Assembly: GCF_028372415.1 (NCBI RefSeq)
Contig: NC_092877.1
Span: 388,231,342 to 388,295,341 of the forward strand
Length of the DNA stretch: 64,000 bases
Direction of reading: 5' to 3'
Source of the DNA: Notamacropus eugenii
Lineage: Eukaryota > Chordata > Mammalia > Diprotodontia > Macropodidae
In this document: in pieces, positions 1 through 12,500 of the stretch
How the letters are laid out: each line of letters begins with the position of its first letter
Numbering within the stretch: position 1 is the stretch's first letter
Made by a program: the position numbers and the translations under genes
The notes under the pieces: generated by a model
Database searches by the model: none
The model's input: the letters and a program-made list of their open reading frames with translations, nothing else
Told to the model about the DNA's origin: nothing

Positions 1-676
1 TTGGATCTTTCATGGCCCATCATCCTGGATGGCTTGTTAAAAATTTGGTGCTGCAGCTTCAGGGTTAGTGCAGCAGCTGCACCAGCCAGACAGATTTGGG
101 TTTGGAGAACCACACTGCAGGGCCCCAGCTCTCCTATCACCATGTTTATGAGCCGAAGGAGACTAGATAACCATCTATGATAAACCGGCTCAAACTCATC
201 CGCGTTCCTGGAAAGTCATTTGGTCTATCTACGCCACTACTGCTGCTGGTGTCAGACCAGTCTGCTGTGACTTGAGACTTTTCCAAGATGCCAGTTTGAG
301 ATCGGGAAGGAAGCCAGACCCTAATTCTTGGTACCAACACACTTTTCTGCCTACTGAAGAATGATATGTTAGCTTCTAAGGACAGCATTCATGTTCTCCT
401 TGCCTACTAGGGAATCATTAAAAAGGTGCTCCCAAAAAGGAACAGTCAGGACAACAGGGTAAGGACTGAGTTCAGCTTCTCCTTCTTAAAGGCTGGCTCT
501 GCACCCAGAGCTACTTGTAGATCATATGCTAAGGTAGACTTGGGAGCCTCCTTTTCCCCACTACTTGAAGAGCATCTGGGGCTCCCCAGGGGCCTGCTTG
601 GAGATCAGTCCACCCCTGTGGATGGATCAACAGAGCATATAACCAAGTGAAGAAACTGAGATACCATCTGGAATGA
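1..676. other. 3' flank of SHPK, no gene seen
   Basis: This stretch lies downstream of the SHPK stop codon. It may hold part of the SHPK 3' UTR, which is long in human. I find no canonical AATAAA on the minus strand, only a weak CATAAA variant near 145-150, so the transcript may end outside the window. No supported coding frame or clear repeat was seen. Confidence 0.5.
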
Positions 677-3600
677 TTAGGAAAAGCAAGGCCTCTGGTG
701 CCTGTCAGCTGTTCCCCTGGCACTTTCCTGCAGCATCACCAGGGCAGCACCAGCTGCAGCATCCACGTCCTGGCCATAGGAGACAGGGAGGGGGAAGGCC
801 TTCTCCACTTCCTGCCTCAGCACCTCATTTCTGGACAGCGCATTGCCACTCCCAATAATTCTTTCTATCCCCCATTCTTTCAGCTGCTCATACGGGAGCA
901 TGGCATGGATGTTCTGAACGATGCCACGGCACAAAGCTCTGGTCACATGCCCAAGAGACAGATTGGAGGAAGAGATGCTGCTCACAGATGCCAGCTCTTC
1001 TGGAAGGTGTCTCTCTCCCAAAAGAGTTGGGTTGATGGTGAGTTGGGTGTCTGTCTGGGCCAGGGCTGTCTGGATCATCTGTGAATAAATAAGCGTCTCC
1101 AGAACATCCAATCCTACCAAAAAAAAAATGTAAATGCATCCGGTGAGCCCCTGGGTGTTTTCCCTGCTGCACTGAGAGCCCAGTGCCAGGCTCATGGGGT
1201 CTCACACCTGCATGAGCCAAACAGATTCACTTTACTCCAGTCACTCTCCAGCCCCAAACCCAGTGAAGCATTTTTATACATGAACTAGAAAGCTACTGTA
1301 TGCCTGGTTCTCTGCTCTCTCCCTGACACCCTGCCCAGCAAAGCCCCCTAAGCAAGGGTGCGCCCCAGAGGGAAAGGTGGAGGCCTTGCTGCTGCTCTCC
1401 TCTCCACCAGCACTACCATTCTTAGGGCAGACAGCTGGACTCCCTGCTTCGCTGGAAGAATGCCCCCATTCCTGCCTCCAGCCTCCCACCCCCACACTTT
1501 TGGTCCTCTATGACCTCCATAACTCTTCTCCCATTTCCTCTTCCTTTACTCAGGAATTCTCATCCCCACCCTCTCAGCTCCTAGCTGGCTTCCATCATGA
1601 TCACCAAGGCCAGAGGTCTTCCTGCCTACCCTCCTCAGTCCTCTTTGACCTCTTGATGCTTCCCTCGACTCCATCCGTCTGTCTTCTCCTAGCCCTCCCC
1701 CAAGTCCCACAACTTCAGGCCTCTATCCTTCCCCCAACTCTGCTGCTGCACCTAACTCCTCGCTACCTGGGGCTGACATGTTTGGGATTCTGGGTCTCGC
1801 CCCTCAGGACATTCACAAGGTCCCTTCCTTTCCCCTCCCCTTTCTGTTCTACTTGACTTTTTCCGTTGCCATCTTAAATCACCTTCTGAATGACACCTGC
1901 GTCAGAGGGCTGTCCCCAACACTCTGCCTGATATTCAAGGCCCTCTCTAGTTGAGTGTCCCACCCCCTGTACCCCCAGGCTGCCTCTTGTCCCTCCACCT
2001 ATGCTGGCTGCCAAGTCACCATCCATCCTCAAAAGCCCAGCAGGACTTGGGGCAGGGAGCAGCAGGGACTGAGGCCCAGACCATCCTCAGCCTCAGTTTC
2101 CTCATCCTTTGGAATCTTTGTTATTCCACTCCCCTAAATTTTGTATCCCTACCAGCACCTGCCACAGTATTCTCTGTATACAGTGGGTGATTAATAGGTA
2201 TTTGGCAAATACTCAAATGAGTAGACTTTGCACAGCTATAAAGAGACATTTCCACCCCCCTTTCCCCCATGTACTCTGGGAACCAGAGATTGGACTCCTG
2301 GCAGTTCCCTCCATTTCCAGACTCTGAGTGTTTGCACCAGCCATGCCCTCTGCCCAAAACACTTTCTCTCTTCCCTCTGTCTCTGGGCCTCCCTGGCTTT
2401 TGTGAAGTCTCAGCTCAGATCTCACCTCCCGAGCGAAGCCTTGTTTCACTGCTTCTCTCCGATCTGTCCTGTCTGTACGGGGGCTCCCCGAGGGTAGAGA
2501 CTGTCTTTTGACTTCACTGTATCCTTAGCCCAAGCCCAGGGCCTGGCACACAGTAGGTGCTCAATCGATGCTCATCTGCCTGTGGGGGTTGATTTACCTA
2601 GATCCGCCATCCACTGAGTCAACATGGTGACAAATGTGGCCAACACGTTGCCGCCATTGAGGGATGCAGCCACTCCCAGGTAGGTCCGGTTGAAGTAGGG
2701 AAAGTAAGCCACTGGGGCTGAAGGATCTGGGCATGTGGCAGGTTTGAACCCTGGAGGCATGGAGGCTGCCAGCTGGACGGAGGTGCTGATGTTGAGAACT
2801 GGGTGCCCAGAGAAGACGACGTTAGGCCTGGACCATGGCCCTGAGTGGCCAAGACAGGGCTGGGGCTGGGCAGCTGACCTTCCCTCACCTCGCGGGGCTG
2901 TTGCATGCTCCGTGCTAGTGGGGATGGCTTGCTGGTGGAGGGATGGCTATGGGCATGGGCAGGGATGGGCAGGGTTGCTGGCAGGGTCAGCTTTGTCCAG
3001 GAGGAAGAGGCTGGAGAAATCCCACCTGCGAGCAGCGGCACACACGAGGCCAGGTAGGAGTCTAACTTTGCCACAGAAATCTGGGCTGAACAAGAGAATG
3101 AAAGCCCACTTCCATGGCCCATGAGCAGGCTGGCCCAGGAGGATGTAGAACCAGCGTCTCCACCTCCCCTGACAGTACCGCCTAAATCACACAGAGCAGG
3201 GCGGGTCCCTTCGGGTCTTACTATTTCTCAGAACTGCTTGATTCTGCATGAACAAGGACAGTCTGCTCTGGTCTAGCTGACAAACACTGCAGAATGGTGG
3301 ATTTGCTGTCAAATGCTTGGATGACATCACTGGCCGGCACTGCTAGTGTCCCCAAGCCACCTCCCGCTCTCACCTGCATCTGTGCTTCGCGACATACAGG
3401 AATACACGGAACACTGAAGGTCCCCCAGGGCCACGCCGACTTTGGTCCCCTGGGGGATGCCAAACCACTGGTGGGTGGTCTGCCCTGCTATGGTACCAGC
3501 CTCAGCCACATCTGGGAGCAGGTGGGTGGGAAAGCCAGACTCCTCCAAACTGTAAAACAAAGCAGTGTCCCTGCCTCTGCCCAGATCACTACCTCCTCAG

Positions 3601-6600
3601 CAGCACAATGGGCTTAGGGGATGGAGACCCCAAATCAGAAGAAACTGTTTGTACCTCCCCAACAGGGCAGCCCCTACCAGTCTCAAGGGGAGTTTCTACC
3701 AGGACCAACTGTAGGGAGAGGGAGTGGGGGAGGATCTCTGGGACTAGTGGGTCAGGAACCCATCACAGGAGACCAGCAAGAACCAAGCCAAGATGGCATC
3801 AAGGGCACCAGAGACCCACACCCTGCCACAAGAACAGGGATGGCCGGTCAAGCACTCAGGGCAAGGCCCGCCACCCACATGCTTGGCAGCCGCCTCCAGG
3901 CACTGGCAGACTCACATGTGGGAATTCCAGCTTCGGCTTTCAGCATTGAAGTATCCCCAGCTGGCGGCATTGTGGTCAGACATGAGGGGTCTCTGGAGGC
4001 CGCATAGCATGGCCACCACATAGTCCTGGATAGTGCCCGCTGCACTATATGGCTTCAGGAACTCGGGGCTGTTGGCAAAAACCAAAACAACGCAGCTCGC
4101 CATCCAGCAGTCTGAATTGAAGCCAGAAGACCCCATTGGCTGTCCTTCTCTATGGGGTCAGTCACCAGATACTGCTGTCAGAGCCAATGTCAGGGGAGAG
4201 GAGCCTGGGAAACCAGGGCAAGGCCATGGCAACAGAAGGCAGGCCCGGCCTCCCCTGGGTGGGTGCGATGACGAAGTGGAAATAACAGGAACATTCTTGC
4301 AGAAACAAGGGCCTGGGCACAAGGCAGGCCCCCCAGGCATGGAGCCAGAGAAGAAGCTTTATGCTAGGGCCTCAAGCCTACCTGTGGCGCAGAAGCCAGT
4401 AGATGGTGGCAGAGCCGAATCCCGTTGCCACGCTCAGGTGGGACTCGGGCTGTGGGAGGGATGCCAGAAAGCTGTTGGTGCAGCGGCCATCCTGCCAGGT
4501 AATGAGGCGGCTGACCTGCTGTGGCTCAAAGACGCTGTGGGGGCCATTCTCCATCCAAGAACAAGCTGAAAGGAGACACATCTCCACACACTCAAGGCCT
4601 GGTGGGGCCAAGCCTGTCCCATCCCAAGTCACACAGCCCCCTTGTAATGTTTCCCTCAGAGCTGCTTGGCTGAAGATATGGCCCACGGGTTGAGGGTAGG
4701 GGGCATGACGGGGCCCCATCAGTGGGAGGCTGGGCTAATCTTTTCCGTGCTCAGAGCTTCAGTTTCCTCAATTATCAAATGGGATTAGTAAAAGGACCAA
4801 ATGGAAAGCTGGTACTCAGCAGTACATAACAAATGATCATGGCTTGCACCTACACAGGGTAAAAGAGGATGAAAATGGTCTCCTCAGGGGCTAACACCTA
4901 GAATGAGGGGGGAAGAATAGGGCAGGGGAGACATCGGTCCTGGGAGGGACCACAGGTAAGGCCTGAGAGTCAAGAGGGCAGCCTAGGGACGGAACCAGGC
5001 CTCAAGGCCCCGACCCGCCAACACCCTAGCTTTACCCAAAGAGACTCAAGAGGGAAGAGGCCCCACAAGGACAGACACTTAGCACAGCCGGTCCTGTAGG
5101 CAAAGCCCAGTTGGGCCCCAGATCCCTGGCCCAGGGGTCCTCCAGCAGAAGTAATGGAGGTAAGGGCCACCAACGTCCCCAGTGACCTGGCCTCCCTTAT
5201 GACTCAGTCGCTCATGGGGTGCTGACCTTGGCCCTGGGAGGAGTGACTAAGACTCTGACAGAAGGGGAAACTGAGGCAGAGAGGAGACATGATCCCAAGG
5301 CCACAATTTGATCTTCCATCCCTCTCCCCCACCCCAGCTATGACCTAGCCCTGAACCAGATGGCCGTGAGGGACGCTCTGAGCAGCTTCTGGCTGATGAG
5401 ACCCCTGGACCTGCCCCTTTCAGGGCAGCTGCCACCAAAAGGGCTGTGATTCCCCATGATTTTTCAGGGCTGGAATGGGGGCTGTTTTCCTGGAGCAACA
5501 GATGAATTACCTTGGCAGCTTTTCCAAAACATTACCCCGTGCATCTGTCCTGACACACCGATGCCCTGGACCTTCTGCAGCTGCCCAGCAGGGAGAGCCC
5601 CAAGACATTCACTCAGAGCCTGCAAGATTCTGCCCACGTCCTGCTCCTGGCCCTGGGGAGACCGGGGCCAAGCCATGAGTCATGCTGATGTCCCGCCCAA
5701 GGGGCTCAGCACATGATCCCCAGACCCAACAAAGAGCAGCAGTGCCCAGACCGAGCACAGAACACACGAGCACGCACACACACGGACACATACATGCATT
5801 CTTTCTCTCTCCTTCTAGCAGGATGGCCTTTCCTGAACAGAAGGTCTGGGAGGGGAAGGAAGCCCAGCCTCTCGGGCCATTCCCACTGAGGTCTGGACAT
5901 GTGAGTGTGGGCAGAGGGTAGGGTCTTGGGTCCCAGAAAATAAAAAAAAACTGAATAGCACATGCTGAGAACCAAGTAGCCCTAAGATAGTCTATCCCCT
6001 CCTCCATCCTCTGCCCCTTTCACCTCTAGGAGGGAGCCCTCACCTAGCATTTGCAGAGCTTGTGCTATGTTCCTGGTCCTACACCAAGGGCTGGGGCTAA
6101 GGCAGAAACGAAGGGCCCTGCCTGCCACACGCATGCCGATGAGGGCAAAGGGGCAGCGATCTCGGGGGAGCCACCTAAAATGGGGATCAGGAGAGGCTTC
6201 TTGTAGAGACTGTGCCTGTAGTAAGTGCTTACTAAATGCAGTTTATTCACTTGGGGAGAGGCCAGACTGGGAGCCAGCAAAGGCTGCTGATTCAGTAACC
6301 CTCAGGAGCTGATGGACTTGTCAGAGGAAGTCAAGGCTTCTTGGGCTTTTGGGTGTAGCCTGGCTGGTCTTGGACAAAATGGACACTGAAAGCTCAGAGC
6401 CAAGTACAGATCCCCGGAGCACTCACAACACCAGAGACCTCCCATCCAGCAAGCCCCTCACTGTGAACCCAGGGCATCTTCTTGCTGAAATTGAGGTCAC
6501 CGTCTCTACCATACTCCTTGTGGGAACACAGAATGTGGCTGGCTTGCGTGGGGGAAGCCGCGTTGCCTCCTGACCCCACACACCTTCCTTTCTCAGCCTC

Positions 6601-8853
6601 CGACTTACACAGCTTTCTCCTCTATGCTGGGCCAAGTGTATGGACAGCATGTCCACTGTATTTTCTCATTTTTGGGAGGTTCCTCTGGGCTGAGGGGCTC
6701 CAATTCCTCAGCCTCTCATGAGCAGGGACTCTGCCTCCAGCATGGCCTGGCCTCAAAGAAAGGTGAGCTCAACACGTCATGCGCAGCTTGACTCCAAAGC
6801 AAGGGTCACAGTCCCCTGGAGCGTGGGGCTCCCTCACTGGTCAGCTGGTCCTCTCTGGGCCTCCACCCTATCTGTAAAGGCTTCTTTTCCCTCTCGGTCC
6901 AGGTCAGTGACGTAATATCTGACTCAGGTACCCTGTGACAGCCAGTCCAACCACCCCGCAAGCCACCTCAAATAAGTACACAGTCTCTCCACACCTTGCT
7001 GCCCATGGGGGGACCTCTCAGGTGCTCATCCTTTATCGATGTCTGGCAGTACCAGGTCACACAGGCGGGCAGCAGTTTCCTTCGAGTTTGGGGCTGGGCC
7101 TGTGACCCACACGTCCAGCCAGTCCCTTCCTTTTCCATCAGTAACGCATCCTGTTTTCTGCTCTCCTATACTCCCCAAAACACACCAAGGCCAGGAAGCC
7201 CCACCTCATGGTGTTTGGCAGACTGAGTGAAGACCCCCAGCATATGTGGTAACCATCTTGGCACTCTGTGCCTTAGTTTACCTCAGTTTCAATCACATGC
7301 TTTCTAGTGTCTAATGAACACTACTTTCTAAACGAGAAGCCCTGACCAGAACTCAGGGACCAGTGAAGGCTGCAGAGCTTTCGTGAATGGTTGTCAGGCA
7401 GACCAAAGGGACAGAGCCTGTGAAGACCTGGGAGGCTCCACAGGCCCACCTCAAACCCTCTTCCCATCTCTTGAGAGTTCCAGATCCTCCCAGCATCTGT
7501 TGGTACAGCTGTCCATTGGCAGCCAGGCCAGGTCCATCTACTTCTTCAGTTACCATGCGCCTATCTCCTTTGCACCCCTCACACAAGCCCATCCCCCACC
7601 TCAACTCTTGTAGGGTGCAAGGGACAGGGGGCATGCCAGCCGGATTTGAGTCCTTCCTCTTGGTGCAACCTGGAGGGTCATGGACCCTCATCAAGCAGTT
7701 ACCGGCTGGCAGGTAGGCCTAGGCCTAGGCCATCACCCCAGGAGTTCTTCTGGGGCATCTAGGCACCCTCTGCACAGTGCCGGGCACACTGTGCTCACAT
7801 TCCTCGTCAACTTCCAGGTCTCCCCCTCGTAGGCATCCAAGACATGACCTGGCTGCTGGCCTTCCCTTCTGAGGGGGCTCTCACCCTGGGGCTCACGTCT
7901 GATGGGGTTTCCCTTGTAGCTCTGTTTCCAGGGACATGAACCCCAGGGCCCTCTATGCCTCTGACTCACTCCTTCGAAAGGCTGAGAGCCCTCAGAGGAG
8001 GGTCCCATGGGCAAAGAAAAACTCACCTTACCCCCAGGACTTAGGTCCCGGGCAGAGCAGCAGCAACAAGGACTGACACAGAGATGGACGTCCCCCCCAG
8101 AGCCCAAAGGTGGACAGAAACTGCAGAAGCAAGCAAAGCTGGGAAACAGGAGGCCCGGCCTTTAGGAGCCGGGTCAAGGGAGGCAGTGAATGACACTCCA
8201 CCTCCCACCTCTGGGCCTTTGCCCAGGCTGTGCCCAATGACTAACCTACCATGGCTTCCTGCCATCCCCCAGGGGCCTTCCTCACAGGACCCTGAGCCCT
8301 CAGCAAGGGCTACAAAACCGCCTGAGGGTCAGCCACATCAGACTGGACTTGGAGCTGGGTGGGGGCTGGGGTAGGAGGAGGTTCGGAGAGAGGGGCCCCA
8401 AGGGAGGCCAGAGAGCAAGTTCCCCATGCCCCGCCCCCAACTCAGGTCCCACCTCCAGGGGCCTAAAGGGAGATGGGGAGGGGGAGACCAGGGCGGGCAC
8501 CCAGGCCCCGCCCCCAGCTCCAGGCTGCCCCTCCCCCTCCCGCCCAGGAGCGGAGAGGGGAGGGAGGGAGGGGGAGGGGAGGGGAGGGGAGGGGAGGGGA
8601 GGGGAGGGGAGGGGAGGGGGAGGGGAGGGGAGGGAGGGGGAAGGGAGGGGGAGGGGCAGCGGAAGCGGCTCACCCGCGGCCCGGCCTCCCTGCTCGGGGA
8701 CACGTCGGCTCGCGTGGCCCGGCTGGCGCTGGCCGTGGGCACCAGCGGTCCGCCATGAGGCCTGGCCTCCAGCAGCACCGCCTTAACGGACGAGGTGCCC
8801 AGGTCGAGGCCCAGCACGAAGCCGCCCTGACCGTCGCCGCCCGCAGCCGCCAT
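677..8853 (-). CDS. SHPK: Sedoheptulokinase (carbohydrate kinase-like), complete, 7 coding exons
   Basis: Sedoheptulokinase of the FGGY carbohydrate kinase family phosphorylates sedoheptulose to sedoheptulose 7-phosphate, feeding the cytosolic pentose phosphate pathway. Coding exons, read on the minus strand, are 8853-8674, 5652-5511, 4565-4382, 4068-3916, 3549-3374, 2798-2598 and 1113-677. All borders are GT-AG, phases agree, and the sum is 1473 bp (490 aa plus TAA; human 478 aa). The N-terminal phosphate-binding motif LGLDLGTSSVK sits near residue 14. Further family blocks are GIGVSGQMHGV in exon 2, TWQDGRC in exon 3, AASWGYFN in exon 4, NRTYLGVAASLNGGN in exon 6, and the C-terminal ALCRGIVQN, GSGNALSRN and GQDVDAAAGAAL. 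The ATG at 8853 is the only in-frame start before the conserved motif. The gene is divergent from CTNS across a CpG-rich promoter. The assignment rests on recalled similarity to human SHPK. Confidence 0.97.
2320..2580 (+). repeat. L2 LINE 3' end
   Basis: The stretch reads like the 3' end of L2. It runs through the 'aagtctcagctcagatctcacctcc' type segment and 'gagggtagagactgtctttt', and ends with 'cctggcacacagtaggtgct'. It lies in the last SHPK intron and is old and diverged. Confidence 0.7.
4740..4850 (+). repeat. Old MIR/CORE-SINE remnant
   Basis: A decayed SINE core is visible as 'cagtttcctcaattatcaaa' followed by 'tgggattag', in a SHPK intron. Confidence 0.45.
8553..8660 (+). repeat. GGGGA-rich simple repeat, G-quadruplex-prone
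   Basis: About 100 bp of near-perfect GGGGA pentamers on the plus strand lies in SHPK intron 1. It ends about 13 bp before the intron-1 donor GTGAGC (8673 leftwards), so the SHPK pre-mRNA carries it as a C-rich tract just after the donor. Confidence 0.9.
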
Positions 8854-9560
8854 GGCACCACCCAGGCTGATCGCACGGCACAGGCGCAGGCGCAGTCTGA
8901 CGGGCGAGGGGCTGCGCAGGCGCAGTCTGGCGGAAGAGCGGCGGCGCAGGCGCAGACCGCCCCAGGGGGCGGGGGGCGGGGGTAATGGGCGTGGCCAGAC
9001 TGGACTTTTCTCCTTTCATTGGCCGGCCGGCCGAGGGGCGGGGCCGTTACGTCACACCCGGGCGGCCCCAAGTAGCCGCTGGGCAGCTGAGGTGGATCTT
9101 CTTGCGCTGGTCACGGGCTGGTGGTTCCTCTCCTTTGCCCAGCTCCCTGGTGAGTGGGTGCAGCGGCTCCGGGCACTCCCGGCGTGCCCCGCCAGGCCCC
9201 TCAGGACAGCCGGAGTTCCAGTGTGGCGGGCTCCCAAGGCGGGAGGGGGAGGGCGAAGGCGAGTGATGGAGCGCCTGGCGTCGGGCCGGCGTCCAGCCTG
9301 GCGGGAGGTGTGGGGGGGACCGGCGACTGTGTGCGGCGCGGGAGTGGGGCAGGCGGACCCTGGCCTCCCTCTCCAGCCTCCAGATGTTTGCCCCTCACTG
9401 GGCCGAGAGTGGGCGGTACCCGGCACTGCAGGCGGCCCAGCGGGGTTGCCCCTCGGACCTGAGAACCCGCCACCCCTCCCCCCGTGGGCCCTTAGCCTTC
9501 GTGGAGGAGGGGGCTGGGAGGGGGCAGCCCCTGACGCCCTCCCCCGCTCCAGGCCAGAAG
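8854..9560. promoter_or_regulatory. CpG-rich bidirectional promoter, SHPK (-) and CTNS (+), with CTNS leader
   Basis: About 700 bp separates the two divergent start codons and is very rich in G, C and CpG. It contains three NRF1-like sites, a CCAAT box (ATTGG at 9018-9022), a GC box (9035-9045) and a CRE-like TTACGTCA (9047-9054). A likely untranslated CTNS exon ends at a consensus donor (GTGAGT from 9150). A matching acceptor opens the first coding exon at 9553, eight bases before the CTNS ATG. Transcription starts are inferred. There is no TATA box, which fits housekeeping expression. Confidence 0.8.
8884..8955. promoter_or_regulatory. Three NRF1-like sites at exact 30-bp spacing
   Basis: The 12-mer GCGCAGGCGCAG occurs identically at 8884-8895, 8914-8925 and 8944-8955, each exactly 30 bp from the next. 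The first two units also share the next four bases (TCTG). The 12-mer resembles the NRF1 consensus YGCGCAYGCGCR apart from the central bases. The array looks like a short tandem duplication kept in the shared promoter. Confidence 0.75.
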
Positions 9561-12500
9561 ATGCCTGGGTGGTCGCGGCCCTGGTCCTGGTGGTGGCTCC
9601 TCTTGGTGTCTGAGCTCTGGGGAGCGTGCGGTGAGTGGGGCGAGGGCTGCCTGGCTCCTTCTGGGGGGTCGAGCTTTCCCCTCCCCCTTTCTCCCAGGCT
9701 GGAGGGGCGGGAGGTTCAGAGGAGGAAGTCGGACAGGGTGGGGGCTGGGCTGGACAGGTGGGGGGGCCGGGCGGTCAGTCTGGGGGGGGCTGGGCGGTCA
9801 GTCTGGGGGGGGCCGGGCGGTCAGTCTGGGGGGCTTCTCCTCTGGGCTGAGGACAGACGCGGGGGGGGGGGGGTGTCGCAGCTCGGGGGGGCCCCCCCAG
9901 GCCCTTCCCTGGCGCCAGCTTGCTGTTGTTATCCCCCTTATCTGATCCATCAGGCTCCACTGTGAGCCTGGCTGCCCCTCGGATGGTGAGCCTGCAGAAG
10001 GGCGACTCCAGAAACGTCACGGTCACTCTGGGGTGAGTGTCAGCCCCCTCCTGGAGGGTTGCCTACGTGGGGGGCAACAGTATGAGCCAGTGTGGGTGGG
10101 GCGAGGAGGGAGCAGGTCCTCCTCTCTCTCTGCTCCCACTCACCCCCCAAGGTTCAAGCAGAGGAGTGGGAACTTGGGGGGCCCACCCCAGGGCTCCTCC
10201 CTCCCCCTTCCCTTCCCTCTGACTCACCAGAAATCTTCTGTGTGCAGTGTAGACAGTCTAGTGGGTCAATGGCAGGGCCAAGGGAGGGTTCCAGGATGGG
10301 AGATGACCTTGGTCTTGTCCTTCCCAGGGCTCCACTGGACGTAGCCTCGGTGGTAACACTGGACATCCTCTACGTTTCCAAAAACAAGACCATCCTTGAG
10401 TTTCCTCCTGAAGTAAGTATCTTATCTGCTTTGGGAGGAGTTTTCCCTGGGGAACCCCCTCCCTTGAAGTTGTGGGCCAAAGCTGCATGGGCAGGGGTCT
10501 CTGTCACCTCCCGCAGGTCGAGGTGCCATCTGGGCACAAGGTTTGCTTTTTCTCCGTGACTGGGCTAGACGTGGGTCAGGTGACTCTGCTCCTGCGCATT
10601 GACCGCTCCAACCAGACCAGGTGAGCGCTGCCAGGAGACCAGGCAGTGGGGGGGCTGCCCTCAGGTCCCTACCCCCCCTCCCCTGCCCTCACAGTGGGGC
10701 CCAATTCCTTCACAGGACCCTTGTCCACTTCCTGGTGTTCCGCAGTCGGGTTTTGGATTGGCTCAGCCGCATCATTGGGTGGATCTACTTTGTGGCCTGG
10801 TCCATCTCCTTCTACCCACAGGTGTTTGAAAACTGGAGACGTAAAAGGTAAAGGCGCAGGGGGTGGACAGTTCAGTGCCGAGGATGGTCAGGACTCTACC
10901 CACATCATGTTTTAGAGACAAACGAATAAGGGAGTGGTGCCCCCCCCACCCAACACACAAGCACGTGTTCACATCTGCCATGTTGGAAGGAGGGATCCCC
11001 GAGGTTGGGGACAGGGGGCCCCAGAGAAGGTCCGTGGCCACCCTGTCTGCTCCTGCATCAGGGCAGTGATCACTTGCCCCAGGGCTCACACAGTCCATGC
11101 AGGTCCTGGGCTGGGAGGCCATGCCTCTGCCCCTCCCTCCCATTTGTTTGGATCCTATAGTCACGACATCCAGAAGGGGGGGGGGGGGGGTCTTCCCAGG
11201 GAGCATGCTGTCTGGTGGCAGTGGGCAGGAGGCAAGGCTGCTGCTTGGCACTCCTTGTTGGACCCAGTGGCCCCTGGGCTCTGCATGTGAAGTTCTCTGC
11301 CCATCGTCTTGCAGCGTGGTTGGCCTGAGCTTTGATTTCATCGCCCTGAACCTCACAGGCTTCATAGCATACTCTGTGTTCAACGTCGGCCTCTTCTGGG
11401 TACCCTACATCAAGGTGAGGTCCAGGATCCTCCATCCCAGGGGGTCACCACGGGGCCACACTACCCCGCCGCTCACATCCCCTCTGCTCCCGCCCCCCCC
11501 CCCCCCCCAGGAGCAGTTTCTGCATGAACATCCCACTGGTGTGAACCCTGTGGACAGCAATGACGTCTTTTTCAGCCTTCATGCCGTGGTCCTCACCCTC
11601 GTGGTCATTGGGCAGTGTTGTTTATATGAGGTGGGTGAGGAGTCGCTACTGTCCTTAGCATGACCTGAAGCTGGCATCTAACCTGCCCCCCCCCCCCCCC
11701 CCCACAGGTGACTGCCTCAGATACAACTCAGCCCCAGGACAGGAGAGGCAGGGCAGCCCTGGCTAGGCACAGGCTCTGGCTGGCGGGGCCTGGACAGGCC
11801 CACGGCCATACTCCCCCAAGACATGTCTGGGTTCCATATCTGGCTAGTAGGTGGGGTGGGGGGGTGTCAGCATGGGATTCCTGCCTGGGCCTCAGCAGTG
11901 CCGACTCTTTGACGAGAGGAGATACTCTGAGGGGCCATCTGGCCTCTGGGCATCTCCAAGGACCAAGCCACCGCTCACACAAGCAGGGCATTGTGTTGGC
12001 CTCCCCAGGCTCTCCCCCACACTTGCTACTTCTCAAGGCACATCCCAGGCAGGTTCTCCTGTCCCTCTCACGTATGTCCATCCTTAGGCCTCCCTCAGAG
12101 CTTTGTACAGGGGGGCCAGGCCCATGGGAGGGGGGACACTGGGCCCACGTGGGGATCCTCACACCATCCCTGCTCAGTGACACCCCTGTCTGTCCCCTCA
12201 GAGAGGCAGCCAGAAAGTATCCTGGGCCTCCATGGGCTTCTTGCTGCTGTCCTGGTTCTTTGCCATCGCCATGATGTTTGTGGCCCTCGGCGGGGCAATC
12301 AGCTGGCTGCAGTTTCTCTTCTGCTTCTCCTACATCAAGCTTGCAGTCACACTGATCAAGTACTTCCCACAGGTAGAGACTGGGCCTCTGCTGCTGCGGG
12401 GGAGACGGACAGATGCATGGGAGGCCCACTGGGGAGGCCAGGGGAGCCTGTGAGGGCAGGGAGGGGGCCTCAGGAGGAAGGATTTGGCCAAATGGAAGAA

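Noticed and set aside
8338-8673. SHPK first-exon frame continuing past the donor
   Set aside because: The frame runs into the GGGGA repeat. The donor at 8,673 joins in phase to exon 2 and matches human protein order.
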